Source: Janthinobacterium sp. J1-1
GTDB taxonomy: Bacteria > Pseudomonadota > Gammaproteobacteria > Burkholderiales > Burkholderiaceae_D
Direction of reading: 5' to 3'
Assembly (NCBI RefSeq): GCF_030944405.1
Contig: NZ_CP132339.1
Location: forward strand, 5,642,001-5,706,000
Length of the DNA: 64,000 bases
In this document: positions 19,640 to 30,299 of the stretch, in pieces
How positions within the stretch are numbered: the stretch's first letter is position 1
Layout of the letters: every line of letters starts with the position of its first letter
Translations under genes and position numbers: made by a program
The notes under the pieces: generated by a model
Database searches by the model: none
Seen by the model: the letters and a program-made list of their open reading frames with translations, nothing else
Told to the model about the DNA's origin: nothing

Positions 19640-21304
19640 TTACTTGACCGCCTCCGTCAACACCCGCCCTTCCGACGCCGACGGCTGGCGCAAGCGCAGC
19701 AGGTGCGCCAGGGTCGGCGCGATATCGACCACTTCCGCGTACTGGCCATAGGCGCCCGGCTTGATCCAGCGCGGGCCGTAGACCATCAGCGGCACATTGG
19801 TGTCATAGGTGTAGGGCGTGCCGTGAGAGGTGCCGCCCACACCCTTGCCGAAGTACCAGGCCGGTTTCGTCACCACCATCAGGTCGCCCGACAACTGGCG
19901 GTTCCAGGCGCGGCGCATCAGGGTGTCCATGCGGGTGGCCACTGCTCCCGTTTCCATCTGCGTGCGCGTGTAGACCTGCGCCAGGCCGTCGCGCTGCAGC
20001 AGGAAGCGCGCGGCCGCGTCTTCCAGCTCCACGCGGCTGGTGCCGTTCTTTTCGGCCAGCGCGTAGTCCAGATAGATGTTCGGCAGCGAGAACGTCGTCA
20101 CCAGCTTGTCCACCCCCAGGGTCGCCGCCAGGTGGTCGTTGAGGTCCTTGACCAACTGCCCGCCATCGATGCGCTTGGCGGGAACACCGCGAGTCTCGTT
20201 AAATTCGGGGACGTTGGCAAAACCGTGGTCGGCCGTCAGCACCACCAGCACATTGTCCATGCCGACCTTTTTGTCGAGGTCGGCGAAGAAACCGGCCAGC
20301 ATGCGGTCCAGGCGCTGCAGATGGTCGTGCGACATCTTGCTTTCCGGGCCGTAGGCGTGGTTCACGTAATCGTGCGCCGACAGGCTGACGCCGAGGATGT
20401 CCGGCACGCCGGCCGGATTGCGGCCCAGGTTTTCACCATCGACGGCGGCGCGCGCGAATTCCAGGGTCAGCTCGTCGAGGAAGGGACCGGATTTCAAACG
20501 GCTGTAGTAGTCGCCATCGAGGCTGCCGCTGTCGCTGTAGTAGGCAAACGGGAAGGTGTTGCGCGACCCAGGCTTGGCCGGAACGATATCGTCGCGCGCG
20601 TCGTTGACGTAGGCCGAATCGGCCAGCAGCGGCGTCCAGTTCTTGCCGTAATAGCGGTCCTGCGGCTTGGCCGCCTGGTAGCGCTGCACCCATTGCGGAT
20701 GCTGCTGCATGTAATAGGTGGAGCTGGCGAAGTTGCCGGTCTTTTCCATGTACATATAGGCGGTACCGGTTTTCCCGGCCAGCAGGATGGCGCCACGGTC
20801 CTTGCCCGAGACGGTAACGACCTTGGCCTGGTTGCCGGTGCCGTAGCGCAGCTCGTCGCCCAGGGTCGTCACGCGCAGTTTCGCTGGCGAGGTGCCATCA
20901 TCGGGCTTGGTCTCTTCGCCGATATATTTGTGCGCGCTGTCTTCGGTGCAGTAGACCGACTGTTTCGTGACGGGATCGATCCAGTTATTGCCGATCACAC
21001 CATGCTGGTAAGGATAGGCGCCCGTCAGCACGGCCGAATGGCCGATGGCGGTCACCGTGATGCCGTGCGCCTGGTGCGCGTCGCTGAACCACGCGCCCTG
21101 CTCCAGCAGGCGGCGGAAGCCGCCCTGGCCGAACTGGTCGCGGTAGCGCGTCACTTGCTCTTGCGGCAGGCCGTCGACCACCAGCACGACCACCAGCTTG
21201 GGCTGCGCGGCAGGCTTTTGTGGCGCGGGCGCGGCATGTACGGAGAATGCCGCCAGTAACAAGGCAGGCACTATCTTGCGTGTCAGGGAAATCGTGAGTG
21301 TCAT
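19640..21304 (-). CDS. PafA-like alkaline phosphatase (type I phosphodiesterase superfamily)
   Basis: 554 residues with an N-terminal signal peptide (LLLAAFSVHAAPAPQ). The order of motifs follows PafA-type periplasmic alkaline phosphatases: LVVVLVVDGLPQEQVTRY (metal Asp), SDAHQAHGITVTAIGHSAVLTG (nucleophile Thr in VTAIGH), GVIGNNWIDPVTKQSVYCTED, KDRGAILLAGKTG, STYYM, then LSAHDYVNHAYGPES (metal Asp/His) and VVLTADHGFANVPE (metal Asp-His), with a final metal His in SHGTPYTYDTNVPL. Such enzymes release phosphate from many monoesters and, unlike PhoA, are less inhibited by phosphate. Monocistronic and convergent with the PLD gene across a REP. Confidence 0.88.
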   Translation of the reverse strand: MTLTISLTRKIVPALLLAAFSVHAAPAPQKPAAQPKLVVVLVVDGLPQEQVTRYRDQFGQGGFRRLLEQGAWFSDAHQAHGITVTAIGHSAVLTGAYPYQHGVIGNNWIDPVTKQSVYCTEDSAHKYIGEETKPDDGTSPAKLRVTTLGDELRYGTGNQAKVVTVSGKDRGAILLAGKTGTAYMYMEKTGNFASSTYYMQQHPQWVQRYQAAKPQDRYYGKNWTPLLADSAYVNDARDDIVPAKPGSRNTFPFAYYSDSGSLDGDYYSRLKSGPFLDELTLEFARAAVDGENLGRNPAGVPDILGVSLSAHDYVNHAYGPESKMSHDHLQRLDRMLAGFFADLDKKVGMDNVLVVLTADHGFANVPEFNETRGVPAKRIDGGQLVKDLNDHLAATLGVDKLVTTFSLPNIYLDYALAEKNGTSRVELEDAAARFLLQRDGLAQVYTRTQMETGAVATRMDTLMRRAWNRQLSGDLMVVTKPAWYFGKGVGGTSHGTPYTYDTNVPLMVYGPRWIKPGAYGQYAEVVDIAPTLAHLLRLRQPSASEGRVLTEAVK

Positions 21305-21442
21305 GGAGTAGGATCGATGGCTGGTTGATGTGCGCGGCGATCACGCCACGGCCCGCCCGGCAGCATACAGAGTCATGATGACAGGAGCATTACATCAGCA
21401 TGACAGCGCGCCGGGACCGCTGCCATGCTCGTTCAAGCTTGC

Positions 21443-23605
21443 TTAAAAGTCAAACACGGCCTTCAGCACCGCCGTCCTCGGGTCGCCCAGCGGCAGCACA
21501 TTGGCGTTCAGCACGCCGGCGTAATACTCCTTGTCGAGCAGGTTTTTCACGTTCAGGCTGAGCCGGTAGCCGCGCCCCTGGTAGGCCAGGCTGGCGTCCG
21601 CCACGGTGTAGCCGGCGACCGTGTAGTTGACCGACGGCCCCGTCTTGCCCGCTTCATGGCGCGCGCCCACGCCGGCCGTCCAGCCGTCCATCACGCCGCC
21701 ACGGAAGCGGTAGTTGGCCCATACATTGGCGCTCTGGCGCGGCGTATTGAGCAGGCGGCGGCCCACCGTGCCGCCATTGTCTTCGGTCACGCGCGCGTCG
21801 AGCACGGTCAATGCGCCCTGCACGCTCCAGCCATTGCGCAGGTCCGCGCTGATCTCGGCTTCGAAGCCGCGCGTGCGCTGCTCGCCCGTCTGCACCTGGG
21901 CGCTGGACAGGATGGCGATGTGGGCCGGGTCCGGATCGGCCGTGGTGACGTTGGTCCGCGTCAGGTCATAGATGGCGACGGCGCCGTTGATGCGCCCGCC
22001 CGCGAACTGGAACTTGCTACCCACTTCCGCCTGGCGCCCTTCTTCCGGCTTGAACTGGACGCCGAAGAAATCGCTGCCGCTGACGGGCAAAAACGAGGTG
22101 GCATAGCTGACGTAGGGGATGATGTTCGGTGTCAGCACATACGACAGCGCCGCATTGCCGGTGGTCGACGAAGTGTCCTGGCGCTGGGTGACGTTGGTCA
22201 GGCCATTGAGTTCGCGGTTGCGCGCGCGGTCGTGGCGCACGGCCAGGTTGACCCGCCATTGCTCGTTCAATTTGATCTGGTCGCGCAGGTACAAGCCGGT
22301 CGATGACACGGTGGTGGTGGTCAGGCGGCTGACCGGCGGACACGTCACCAACGTGTTGTAGACGGGGTTGAGCACATTGAGCGCGCCGATGCGGCAAGCC
22401 TGGTTGGCGTTGCGCACGCGGTCGCTATTGAGATCGAGGCCGGCCATCAGATTGTGCTCCATGCCGCCCAACGCAAACGTGCGCGAGGCATTGGTGTCGA
22501 GGCCACGCGTAATGCCATCGACATCCTGCACCTGGGCCGAGCGCGACAGCAGCAGCTCGCTGGCGGACAGGCTGCCCAGCGACACGAAGCGGCCATCCAT
22601 CGCCATTTTCTGCCAGCGGAAATTCTGCGCCACTTTCCAGCCATTCCCGAACCGGTGTTCCAGGCTGTAGCCGACCTGCTTCTGCGACGAGTCGTACGGG
22701 CCGAAACCGGGTTCGCCATAGAACTGATTGCGCTCCAGCCGGCCATTGCGGTTCGCCAGCAAGCTGCCCTTCACCGGCACGCCCTGGTTGCGCAGGTATT
22801 CGCGGCTGGTGTAAGACGTCAGTATCGTGAAATCCGTGTTCGCGCCCAGGTCCAGCGACAGCGATGGCGCCAGGTAGCGGTTCTTGAACCACACCTGGTC
22901 GGTCTGGTCGTCGCTGTGGGACCACAGGCCGTTGAGGCGGAACGCCGCCTTGCCGCTGTCGTTCAAAGGCCGGCCCAGGTCGAACGTCGCCTGCTTGTAG
23001 TTATAGCTGCCGACGGCAAGGCCGGCCTGGTTGAAGGCTTCCGCGCGTGGACGCTTGCTGACCATATTGACCATGCCGCCCGGCTGCACCAGGCCGAAGT
23101 TGATCGAGGCCGGGCCTTTCAGGATTTCGATGGTCTCGACGCCGGACACTTCCTGCGCCACGTAGTTGGACTGGTTCAGTTTCAGGCCGTCGACATAGAT
23201 CGATTCCGACGCGCGCTGGCCGCGGATGGAAAAGTCATCCCAGCCGCGCTTGCCCCAGCTGCCCGACGACACGCCGGCCGACGTCTGGATCGCTTCGTTC
23301 AGGGTGGTCACCTGGCGCGAATCGAGCAGGTCGCGCGTCAGCACCGAGATCGATTGCGCCGTCTCGAACAGCGACAGGTCGGACTTGGTGGTCGTGCTGC
23401 TGGCGCGCGTGGCGCCAAAGCCCGAGTTTTCTTCGCGCATACTGGCCACGTGGACGGTCTGGATCGGGGCTTCGGCGGTAGCGGCATCGGCCGCAGTGCT
23501 GTCGTCAGCGCAGGCGGGGCCGTACAGCAGAGCGGAGGAAATGGTGATGCACAACAGGCGGACAGCAGCGGGGATGGGGCGTGAAGTCAGGAGGAATGGA
23601 GACAT
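21443..23605 (-). CDS. TonB-dependent siderophore receptor (FhuA/FpvA-like)
   Basis: 720 residues. N-terminal signal peptide, then a plug domain (LSLFETAQSISVLTRDLLDSRQ, SIRGQRASESIYVDGLK, VETIEILKGPASINFGLVQPGGMVNMVSKRP) and a 22-strand barrel ending in the aromatic FDF, as required for outer-membrane insertion. The sequence is of the ferric-hydroxamate/pyoverdine/coprogen receptor group. No extra N-terminal signalling (secretin/STN) domain is apparent, so it is probably only a transporter. A Fur box stands 15 bases upstream of the start, so iron starvation should induce it. It is monocistronic; no siderophore synthesis genes are nearby. Confidence 0.93.
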   Translation of the reverse strand: MSPFLLTSRPIPAAVRLLCITISSALLYGPACADDSTAADAATAEAPIQTVHVASMREENSGFGATRASSTTTKSDLSLFETAQSISVLTRDLLDSRQVTTLNEAIQTSAGVSSGSWGKRGWDDFSIRGQRASESIYVDGLKLNQSNYVAQEVSGVETIEILKGPASINFGLVQPGGMVNMVSKRPRAEAFNQAGLAVGSYNYKQATFDLGRPLNDSGKAAFRLNGLWSHSDDQTDQVWFKNRYLAPSLSLDLGANTDFTILTSYTSREYLRNQGVPVKGSLLANRNGRLERNQFYGEPGFGPYDSSQKQVGYSLEHRFGNGWKVAQNFRWQKMAMDGRFVSLGSLSASELLLSRSAQVQDVDGITRGLDTNASRTFALGGMEHNLMAGLDLNSDRVRNANQACRIGALNVLNPVYNTLVTCPPVSRLTTTTVSSTGLYLRDQIKLNEQWRVNLAVRHDRARNRELNGLTNVTQRQDTSSTTGNAALSYVLTPNIIPYVSYATSFLPVSGSDFFGVQFKPEEGRQAEVGSKFQFAGGRINGAVAIYDLTRTNVTTADPDPAHIAILSSAQVQTGEQRTRGFEAEISADLRNGWSVQGALTVLDARVTEDNGGTVGRRLLNTPRQSANVWANYRFRGGVMDGWTAGVGARHEAGKTGPSVNYTVAGYTVADASLAYQGRGYRLSLNVKNLLDKEYYAGVLNANVLPLGDPRTAVLKAVFDF

Positions 23606-23620
23606 TGAGAATCTTTATCA

Positions 23621-23640
23621 CATTGAGAATGATTCTTATT
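23621..23640 (-). promoter_or_regulatory. Fur box upstream of siderophore receptor
   Basis: CATTGAGAATGATTCTTATT, read on the minus strand AATAAGAATCATTCTCAATG, a strong match to the Fur consensus with the central GAAT-x-ATTC dyad. Confidence 0.88.
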
Positions 23641-23773
23641 ATTAAATGTAAATCCATGTAAAGACAATATGAAATTATTGTTTTGAGGTACTTTCCTGGC
23701 CTTTTGATCGGGGTTTTACGTGTTATCCCTTAATGGAATTTGTGGTTTTTGTTGATGATTGTGAAATTTTGGC

Positions 23774-23805
23774 AAAAAAAATGCCGCGTCCGAAAAGCGC
23801 GGCAT
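23774..23805 (-). terminator. Intrinsic terminator downstream of apbC
   Basis: Eight-base-pair stem ATGCCGCG (23781-23788) / CGCGGCAT (23798-23805). On the minus strand it is followed by seven or more T residues. It lies about 130 bp beyond the apbC stop, past the REP pair. Confidence 0.8.
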
Positions 23806-23823
23806 GCGGCATAAAATTTGTAG

Positions 23824-23903
23824 GTCGGGTTAGCGCACAGCGCGTAACCCGACAACATTGTTGGCGCCGGCGGTGTTGTCGGATTACGCTACGCTAATCC
23901 GAC
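23824..23903. repeat. BIME-like pair of REP palindromes
   Basis: First dyad 23824-23853 (GTCGGGTTAGCGC...GCGCGTAACCCGAC), second 23878-23903 (GTCGGATTACGCT/ACGCTAATCCGAC), separated by 24 bp. The second is followed by CTACG and is an unoccupied version of the IS110 target site. The rest of the 326-bp gap between the receptor and apbC is AT-rich and holds the Fur box and a terminator. Confidence 0.85.
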
Positions 23904-23931
23904 CTACGCGACCCAATTCACGCCACGAGGA

Positions 23932-25032
23932 TCAATCGTTTTTAATAACAATGCTCGGGAATTTGTTCGTCATGTCCTTGGCCTTTTCCGCCACCTTGAT
24001 GGCGATGGTGCGGGCGATCTGCTTGTAGATCGCGGCCACCGGGCCGTCCGGTTCGGCCACCACGGTCGGCGTGCCCGAATCGGTCTGCTGGCGGATCGCC
24101 ATGGTCAACGGCAAGGCGCCGAGGAATTCCACGCCGAAGTCGGCGCACATTTTCGCGCCGCCGCCGGCGCCGAAGATTTCTTCCGCATGGCCGCAGTTCG
24201 AGCAGATATGCGTGCTCATGTTTTCCACCACGCCCAGGATAGGGATGCCGACCTTCTCGAACATCTTGAGACCCTTGCGGGCGTCGAGCAGCGCGATGTC
24301 CTGCGGCGTGGTGACGATCACGGCGCCGGTGACCGGCACTTTTTGCGACAGGGTCAGCTGGATGTCGCCGGTGCCTGGCGGCATGTCGACGATCAGGTAA
24401 TCGAGGTCGCGCCAGTTGGTCTGGTCCAGCAACTGCTGCAGGGCCTGGGTGACCATCGGGCCGCGCCATACCATCGGCTCGTCCGGATCGATCATGAAGC
24501 CGATCGACGACACTTGCAGGCCGTGGTTTTCCATCGGCTCCATGCTCTTGCCGTCCAGCGTTTTCGGCTGGCCACTGATGCCCAGCATCATCGGCTGCGA
24601 CGGGCCGTAGATATCGGCGTCCAGCACTCCGACCGACGCGCCCTCGGCGGCCAGGGCCAGCGCCAGGTTGACGGCGGTGGTCGATTTGCCCACGCCGCCC
24701 TTGCCGGAGGCCACGGCGATAATGTTCTTCACGTTGCTCATCGGCTTCAAACCGCGCTGCACCGTGTGCGAGATGATCTTCGAGGACACGCCGACGCTGA
24801 CATTGCCCACGCCCGGCAGCACGCGCAGCGCGGCCAGCACGGATTTGCGGATCAGGTCGATCTGGCTTTTGGCCGGGTAGCCCAGTTCGATGTCGAGCGA
24901 GATGTCGGCACCTGCGTCGCCTTGGTCGACTTTCAGATTCTTGACGGTTTTACTGGAAACGAAATCTTTTTGTGTATTTGGATCAATAACTTGCGCCAGG
25001 GCTGCCTTGACGTCTTCTGCTGTGATGCTCAT
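23932..25032 (-). CDS. apbC: Iron-sulfur cluster carrier ATPase ApbC/Mrp
   Basis: 366 residues from the ATG at 25032 (MSITAEDVKAALAQV); a longer in-frame extension to 25140 lacks a start signal. The N-terminal MIP18/DUF59-like domain (~1-85) precedes a deviant Walker A, VASGKGGVGKSTTAVNLA, near residue 104, then DADIYGPSQPMM and DYLIVDMPPGTGD. CSNCG near residue 277 is the CxxC that bridges a [4Fe-4S] cluster between subunits. The protein loads and hands Fe-S clusters to apo-targets in the cytoplasm. It is divergent from metG, as in many Burkholderiales. Confidence 0.95.
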   Translation of the reverse strand: MSITAEDVKAALAQVIDPNTQKDFVSSKTVKNLKVDQGDAGADISLDIELGYPAKSQIDLIRKSVLAALRVLPGVGNVSVGVSSKIISHTVQRGLKPMSNVKNIIAVASGKGGVGKSTTAVNLALALAAEGASVGVLDADIYGPSQPMMLGISGQPKTLDGKSMEPMENHGLQVSSIGFMIDPDEPMVWRGPMVTQALQQLLDQTNWRDLDYLIVDMPPGTGDIQLTLSQKVPVTGAVIVTTPQDIALLDARKGLKMFEKVGIPILGVVENMSTHICSNCGHAEEIFGAGGGAKMCADFGVEFLGALPLTMAIRQQTDSGTPTVVAEPDGPVAAIYKQIARTIAIKVAEKAKDMTNKFPSIVIKND

Positions 25033-25202
25033 GTGATTCTCCGTGTGTGATGCCCGCAGTTTAGCGCAAATGCGCGGGGCGGTCGCGATGCCCATGCAAA
25101 GACAAATGCACCACATGGCGCGGTTGCAACTGCTCGGCATCTGCTCATATTGCGTTTCCGCTGTTAAAATGCTCGTTTATCCATCCCAAAAGTGCATCAA
25201 TC

Positions 25203-27371
25203 ATGACTCGCAAGCTGTTCGTCACCACTGCCCTGCCTTACGCAAACGCCGCTTTTCACATTGGCCACATCATGGAATATATCCAGGCCGATATCTGGGT
25301 CCGGTTCCAGCGAATGCAACGCGATGGCGACGCCGGCCGTGAAGTGCACTTCGTGGGCGCCGACGATACGCACGGCACGCCGATCATGATCGCCGCCGAA
25401 AAGGAAGGCATCACGCCGCAGCAATTCGTGGCCAATATCGCCGCCGGCCGCGCCCAGTACCTGGACGGCTTTCATATTGCGTTCGATAACTGGTATTCGA
25501 CCGACTCGCCGGAAAACGTCGAGCTGTCGCAAGCCATGTACCGCAAATTGCGCGATACGGGCCTGATCGTCACGAAAACCGTCGACCGCTTCTTCGATCC
25601 GGTCAAAGGCATGTTCCTGGCCGACCGCAATATCAAGGGCGAATGCCCGAAATGCGGCGCCAAGAACCAGTACGGCGACAATTGCGAAGTGTGCGGCGCG
25701 GCCTACCAGCCGACCGACCTGGTCAACCCGTTCTCGGTGTTTACCAATGCCACGCCGGTGATGAAGCCGTCGGAACAGTATTTCTTCAAATTGTCGGACC
25801 CGCGCTGCTTCGAGTTCCTCAAGGACTGGCTGAACACGCCTGGCCGCTTGCAGCCGGAAATGGTCAACAAGGTCAGCGAATGGCTGGGCGAAGCCGGTGA
25901 AAAGCTGGCCGACTGGGATATCTCGCGCGACGCGCCCTACTTCGGCATCCCGATTCCTGACGCGCCGGGCAAGTTCTTCTATGTGTGGATGGACGCCCCG
26001 GTCGGCTACCTGGCCAGCCTGAAAAACTATTGCGACAAGAAAGGCATCGATTTCGACGCCTTTCTGAACGACCCGAGCACCGAACAGATCCACTTTATCG
26101 GCAAGGACATCGTCTCCTTCCACCTGCTGTTCTGGCCCGCCATGCTGAAGTTCGCCAATCACCCGGTGATCGACAAACTGAAAGTCAATGTGCACGGCTT
26201 CCTGACGGTCAACAACGAAAAAATGTCCAAGTCGCGCGGCACCGGCATCTCGCCGCTGCGCTACCTGGACCTGGGCATGAACCCGGAATGGCTGCGCTAC
26301 TACATCGCGTTCAAATTGAATTCGAAAGTGGAAGACCTGGACTTCAACGGCGAAGATTTCGTCGCCCGCGTCAATAGCGACCTGATCGGCAAATACGTGA
26401 ATATCGCCAGCCGCTGCGCCGGCTTTATCGCCAAGCGCTTCGACGGCAAGCTGGCGCCAAGCTTGTCCGAAGGCGCGCAGACCTGGATCAACCGCGCGCT
26501 GACGCAGGACGTCAACGGTGTCGTCATCGAGCGCCAGGACAGCATCGCCAAGCACTTTGAAAACCGCGAATTCGGCAAGGCGCTGCGCGAGATCATGGAA
26601 ATCGCCGACATCACGAACCAGTATGTCGACGAAAACAAGCCATGGATCCTGGCCAAGGACGCGGAAAAGACGGCCGAGCTGCACGACGTGTGCACCACCG
26701 CGCTGATCCTGTTCCGCCAGTTGACCATTTTGCTGTCGCCGGTACTGCCGGGCGTGGCCAAGAACGTGGCCTCCTTCCTCAACGACGCCGAGTTCACCTG
26801 GGCCGACACGCAGGTGTTCGGCGACGCCGTCTCGCAAAGCATGCTGGGCCGCACCATCGGCGCCTACAGCCATCTGATGACGCGCATGGATGCCAAGATG
26901 ATCGAAGCGCTGTTCGATGCGCCGCAAGCCGTCGTGGCGGCCCCGGCTGCGGATGCGGCCAACGATGCCGCGCCGGCGGCCCCGGCCCTAGTGGCCAGCA
27001 CGCCCGCCTCGGCCATCGAGGAACTGGCGCCAGAGATCAAGATCGACGACTTCCTGAAGGTCGACCTGCGCATCGCGAAAATCGTCAACTGCGAACTGGT
27101 CGACGGCTCGGACAAGCTGCTGCGCCTGACCCTGGACGCCGGCGAAGGCCGCCTGCGCAATGTCTTTTCGGGCATCCGTTCGGCCTACCAGCCGGAAGAG
27201 CTGATCGGCAAGCTGACCGTGCTGGTGGCCAACCTGGCGCCGCGCAAGATGAAGTTCGGCGTCTCCGAAGGCATGGTGATGGCGGCCTCCGCCGCCGATG
27301 AAAAGGCCAATCCGGGCATCTACATCCTGAACCCGTGGCCGGGCGCCGAACCTGGCATGCGCATTCGTTAA
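25203..27371 (+). CDS. metG: Methionyl-tRNA synthetase
   Basis: 722 residues. [17 protein letters not shown] (HIGH motif at about 19-22), a zinc knuckle with CPKCG and [16 protein letters not shown], and [10 protein letters not shown]. An Ala/Pro-rich linker near 580-610 joins a C-terminal tRNA-binding (EMAP/Trbp111-like) domain beginning [16 protein letters not shown], so it is the long, dimeric form. It charges initiator and elongator tRNA-Met. Its promoter lies in the 170-bp gap to apbC (a TAAAAT box near 25164). The GNAT gene starts 9 bases after its stop and is likely co-transcribed. Confidence 0.97.
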   Translation: MTRKLFVTTALPYANAAFHIGHIMEYIQADIWVRFQRMQRDGDAGREVHFVGADDTHGTPIMIAAEKEGITPQQFVANIAAGRAQYLDGFHIAFDNWYSTDSPENVELSQAMYRKLRDTGLIVTKTVDRFFDPVKGMFLADRNIKGECPKCGAKNQYGDNCEVCGAAYQPTDLVNPFSVFTNATPVMKPSEQYFFKLSDPRCFEFLKDWLNTPGRLQPEMVNKVSEWLGEAGEKLADWDISRDAPYFGIPIPDAPGKFFYVWMDAPVGYLASLKNYCDKKGIDFDAFLNDPSTEQIHFIGKDIVSFHLLFWPAMLKFANHPVIDKLKVNVHGFLTVNNEKMSKSRGTGISPLRYLDLGMNPEWLRYYIAFKLNSKVEDLDFNGEDFVARVNSDLIGKYVNIASRCAGFIAKRFDGKLAPSLSEGAQTWINRALTQDVNGVVIERQDSIAKHFENREFGKALREIMEIADITNQYVDENKPWILAKDAEKTAELHDVCTTALILFRQLTILLSPVLPGVAKNVASFLNDAEFTWADTQVFGDAVSQSMLGRTIGAYSHLMTRMDAKMIEALFDAPQAVVAAPAADAANDAAPAAPALVASTPASAIEELAPEIKIDDFLKVDLRIAKIVNCELVDGSDKLLRLTLDAGEGRLRNVFSGIRSAYQPEELIGKLTVLVANLAPRKMKFGVSEGMVMAASAADEKANPGIYILNPWPGAEPGMRIR

Positions 27372-27380
27372 GGCGCCATC

Positions 27381-27860
27381 ATGAATATCGTGGTGCGCGA
27401 AGCGGGCGATGAGGATGCGGCGTTGATTGCCGGACTGACCCGCGCCGCATGGGCGGGCAAGGTTGCCGCCTCGTCCAGCGGCCACCACGAAACGCCCGAG
27501 CAGGTGGCGCGCGCCCTGCGCAGCGGTGGCGGTTTCATCTTGCTGGTCGACGACATGCCGGCCGGCTCCGTGCGCTTCATGCCGCTCGACAGCGAACCGG
27601 CTGTCTGGGAAATCTCGCGCATGGGCATCTTGCCGGCCTGGCGCGGCAACCATTGCTCGCAGCACCTGCTCGAAGCCGTGATCCACCATGCGCTGTCCTG
27701 CCAGGCCGAGGAATTGCGGCTGGCGGTGCGCCTGGACCAGGGCAAGCTGATCGACTTTTATGCCGCCTTCGGCTTTGAACTGGCCGAAGAGCTGGAATAT
27801 TCGCACGCCAACCCGGCAGAACCCCCGCCTTCCGTGATGCGGCGCATGCTGCGTTACTAA
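27381..27860 (+). CDS. GNAT-family N-acetyltransferase
   Basis: 159 residues of GNAT fold: N-terminal strand NIVVREAGDEDAALIAGL, central VWEISRMGILPAWRGNHCSQHLLEAVIHHAL with the acetyl-CoA binding turn (motif A, here the degenerate R-G-N-H-C instead of the usual Q/R-x-x-G-x-G/A), then LRLAVRLDQGKLIDFYAAFGFEL, where FYxxxGF is the typical motif B. It transfers an acetyl group from acetyl-CoA to an unknown amine. It follows metG by 9 bp. The weak pyrophosphate-binding loop leaves some doubt about activity. Confidence 0.85.
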   Translation: MNIVVREAGDEDAALIAGLTRAAWAGKVAASSSGHHETPEQVARALRSGGGFILLVDDMPAGSVRFMPLDSEPAVWEISRMGILPAWRGNHCSQHLLEAVIHHALSCQAEELRLAVRLDQGKLIDFYAAFGFELAEELEYSHANPAEPPPSVMRRMLRY

Positions 27861-27972
27861 GTTACGTTATTAAGTTTTAGAAATTTCCATTGCAGGCCAG
27901 GCGACAGAATGTCCCACCGCGCTCCCCGGCGCGGTAAAATGTGGCCTGCTGACTTTTTATACAGAAAAGACC

Positions 27973-28182
27973 ATGAAACTGCCTGCAAAACACATGAACT
28001 ACGTTTCGGACCACACCCTGTTCATCGCCGAACTGAAAGCGAAGAACCCGGGCATTGAAGAAGGCCAGCGCGCCGGCCGCGCCCTGCTGTGGGACAAGCC
28101 GCCCGTCAGCCTTGACGAGCAGGACCGCCAGATGGCCTCGGCCGTCAAGCAACAAGCTTACGTGTACCAGAACAAGAACTAA
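27973..28182 (+). CDS. DUF3460 family protein
   Basis: 69 residues; YVSDHTLFIAELKAKNPGIEEGQRAGRALLWDKPPVSLDEQ matches the small DUF3460 family, which is restricted to Betaproteobacteria and is commonly found just before scpA. It is a soluble, largely helical protein of unknown role. The ATG at 27973 has AGAAAAGA upstream; the second Met at residue 8 is an alternative start. The next gene, scpA, begins 20 bases after its stop, so the two form an operon. Confidence 0.88.
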   Translation: MKLPAKHMNYVSDHTLFIAELKAKNPGIEEGQRAGRALLWDKPPVSLDEQDRQMASAVKQQAYVYQNKN

Positions 28183-28202
28183 TTAGCGCTGGAACCGGCA
28201 CG

Positions 28203-29063
28203 ATGTTGCCTGAAGAACCGGCGGACGCGCCAGGCACGGCTGTGCCTGACGTGGCCGCGGTCATCGCGCCGCCCGCCCCCGATCCGCTGGCCATCGCCCG
28301 CCTGTATGGCGAGCCGATGCTGCGCATGCCGACGGATCTGTATATCCCGCCGGACGCGCTGGAAATCTTCCTCGAAGCCTTCGAAGGCCCGCTCGACTTG
28401 CTGCTCTACCTGATCCGCAAGCAGAATTTCAATATCCTCGATATTCCGATGGCGCAGGTCACCCTGCAATACCTGAAATACGTCGACCAGATCCGCGTGC
28501 GCAACCTGGAGCTGGCGGCCGAATATTTGCTGATGGCGGCCATGCTGATCGAGATCAAGTCGCGCATGCTGCTGCCCTCGCGCAAGAGCGAGGTCGAGGA
28601 AGATGGCGGCGATCCGCGCGCCGAACTGGTGCGCCGCCTGCTCGAATACGAGCAGATCAAGCTGGCCGCGTATGACCTGAACACCATCCCCCAGTTCGAG
28701 CGCGACTTCGTGCGCACCCAGATCTTCATCGAGCAAAGCCTGACGCCCACCTGGCCCGAGGTCGAGCCGGTGGACCTGCAGCAAGCCTGGCTCGACGTGC
28801 TGAAACGCGCCAAGCTGACCCAGCATCACCGCATCAGCCGCCAGGAATTGTCGGTGCGCGAGCACATGACGGCCATCCTGCGCCGCTTGCAGAGTACGCG
28901 TTTCGTCGAATTCGGCGAGCTGTTCGATATCGCCGGCGGCGTGCCGGTGGTGGTGGTCAACTTCGTGGCCCTGCTGGAACTGGCCAAGGAAACCCTGATC
29001 GAAATCACGCAAGCCGAACCGTTTGCGCCCATTTACGTCCGGCTGGCCTATTCGCCCGCCTGA
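28203..29063 (+). CDS. scpA: Segregation and condensation protein A
   Basis: 286 residues; kleisin subunit of the bacterial SMC-ScpAB condensin. After a ~40-residue variable N-terminus comes ALEIFLEAFEGPLDLLLYLIRKQNFNI, the family's SMC-neck binding helix region, then a central coiled segment for ScpB (LLMAAMLIEIKSRMLLPS) and a C-terminal winged helix that contacts the SMC cap (RFVEFGELFDIAGG...VVVNFVALLELAKE). It helps compact and segregate the chromosome. scpB is not in the window. panC follows 56 bp downstream in the same direction. Confidence 0.94.
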   Translation: MLPEEPADAPGTAVPDVAAVIAPPAPDPLAIARLYGEPMLRMPTDLYIPPDALEIFLEAFEGPLDLLLYLIRKQNFNILDIPMAQVTLQYLKYVDQIRVRNLELAAEYLLMAAMLIEIKSRMLLPSRKSEVEEDGGDPRAELVRRLLEYEQIKLAAYDLNTIPQFERDFVRTQIFIEQSLTPTWPEVEPVDLQQAWLDVLKRAKLTQHHRISRQELSVREHMTAILRRLQSTRFVEFGELFDIAGGVPVVVVNFVALLELAKETLIEITQAEPFAPIYVRLAYSPA

Positions 29064-29107
29064 TATCATCTCCCTTTGTCACTGACCACCGTACAACGGG
29101 GCTTTAG

Positions 29108-29959
<852 letters not shown>

Positions 29960-30048
29960 CAGACATGCCGGTATCGTTCAGTTAGCGTCCCGCGCCACCA
30001 GCACACCGGCAAAACGAATTAAAACCTCAGTCGCCCGCACAGGTCCAC

Positions 30049-30176
30049 CGGGCCAAGCGGGCCTGAAAAATGTCGAGGGCAAGGCGCAGCGACGAAGACA
30101 GTACGACTAGTACGGCAAGGAGCTGCAACGCAGCCATCGGCATTTTCTCAGGCGCGCGTCTCCGGCCCGCCATTTT
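30049..30176. repeat. 128-bp palindromic intergenic repeat, copy A
   Basis: Shares its first 57 bases without a mismatch with copy B at 58877-59004 and most of the rest. The ends are inverted: GCCTGAAAAATGTCGAGGGC near the left is an imperfect complement of GCCATCGGCATTTTCTCAGGC-type sequence on the right, so a transcript would form a long hairpin. It fills most of the 340-bp gap between panC and cheY. The function is unknown; it resembles a MITE or large REP-type element. Confidence 0.8.
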
Positions 30177-30243
30177 GACGTTTTTGCGCCTTTCAATGCG
30201 TCGGACAGCGTAATTTAACGGCATCAGTTCAGACCCCGGATGT

Positions 30244-30278
30244 AAAAAAAGCTGCCAGTTCACACTGGCAGCTTTTTT
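30244..30278. terminator. Bidirectional intrinsic terminator between panC and cheY
   Basis: AAAAAAAGCTGCCAG (30244-30258), six-base loop, CTGGCAGCTTTTTT (30265-30278). The stem is perfect with A and T runs on both sides, so it serves both convergent transcription units. Confidence 0.9.
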
Positions 30279-30299
30279 ATTGGATCAACCCCGGCAGTA

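Noticed and set aside
30027..30263. Small ORF between panC and cheY
   Set aside because: It is made of the dispersed 128-bp repeat and the terminator; the same peptide pattern in copy B at 58.9 kb follows from repeat identity, not from coding constraint.
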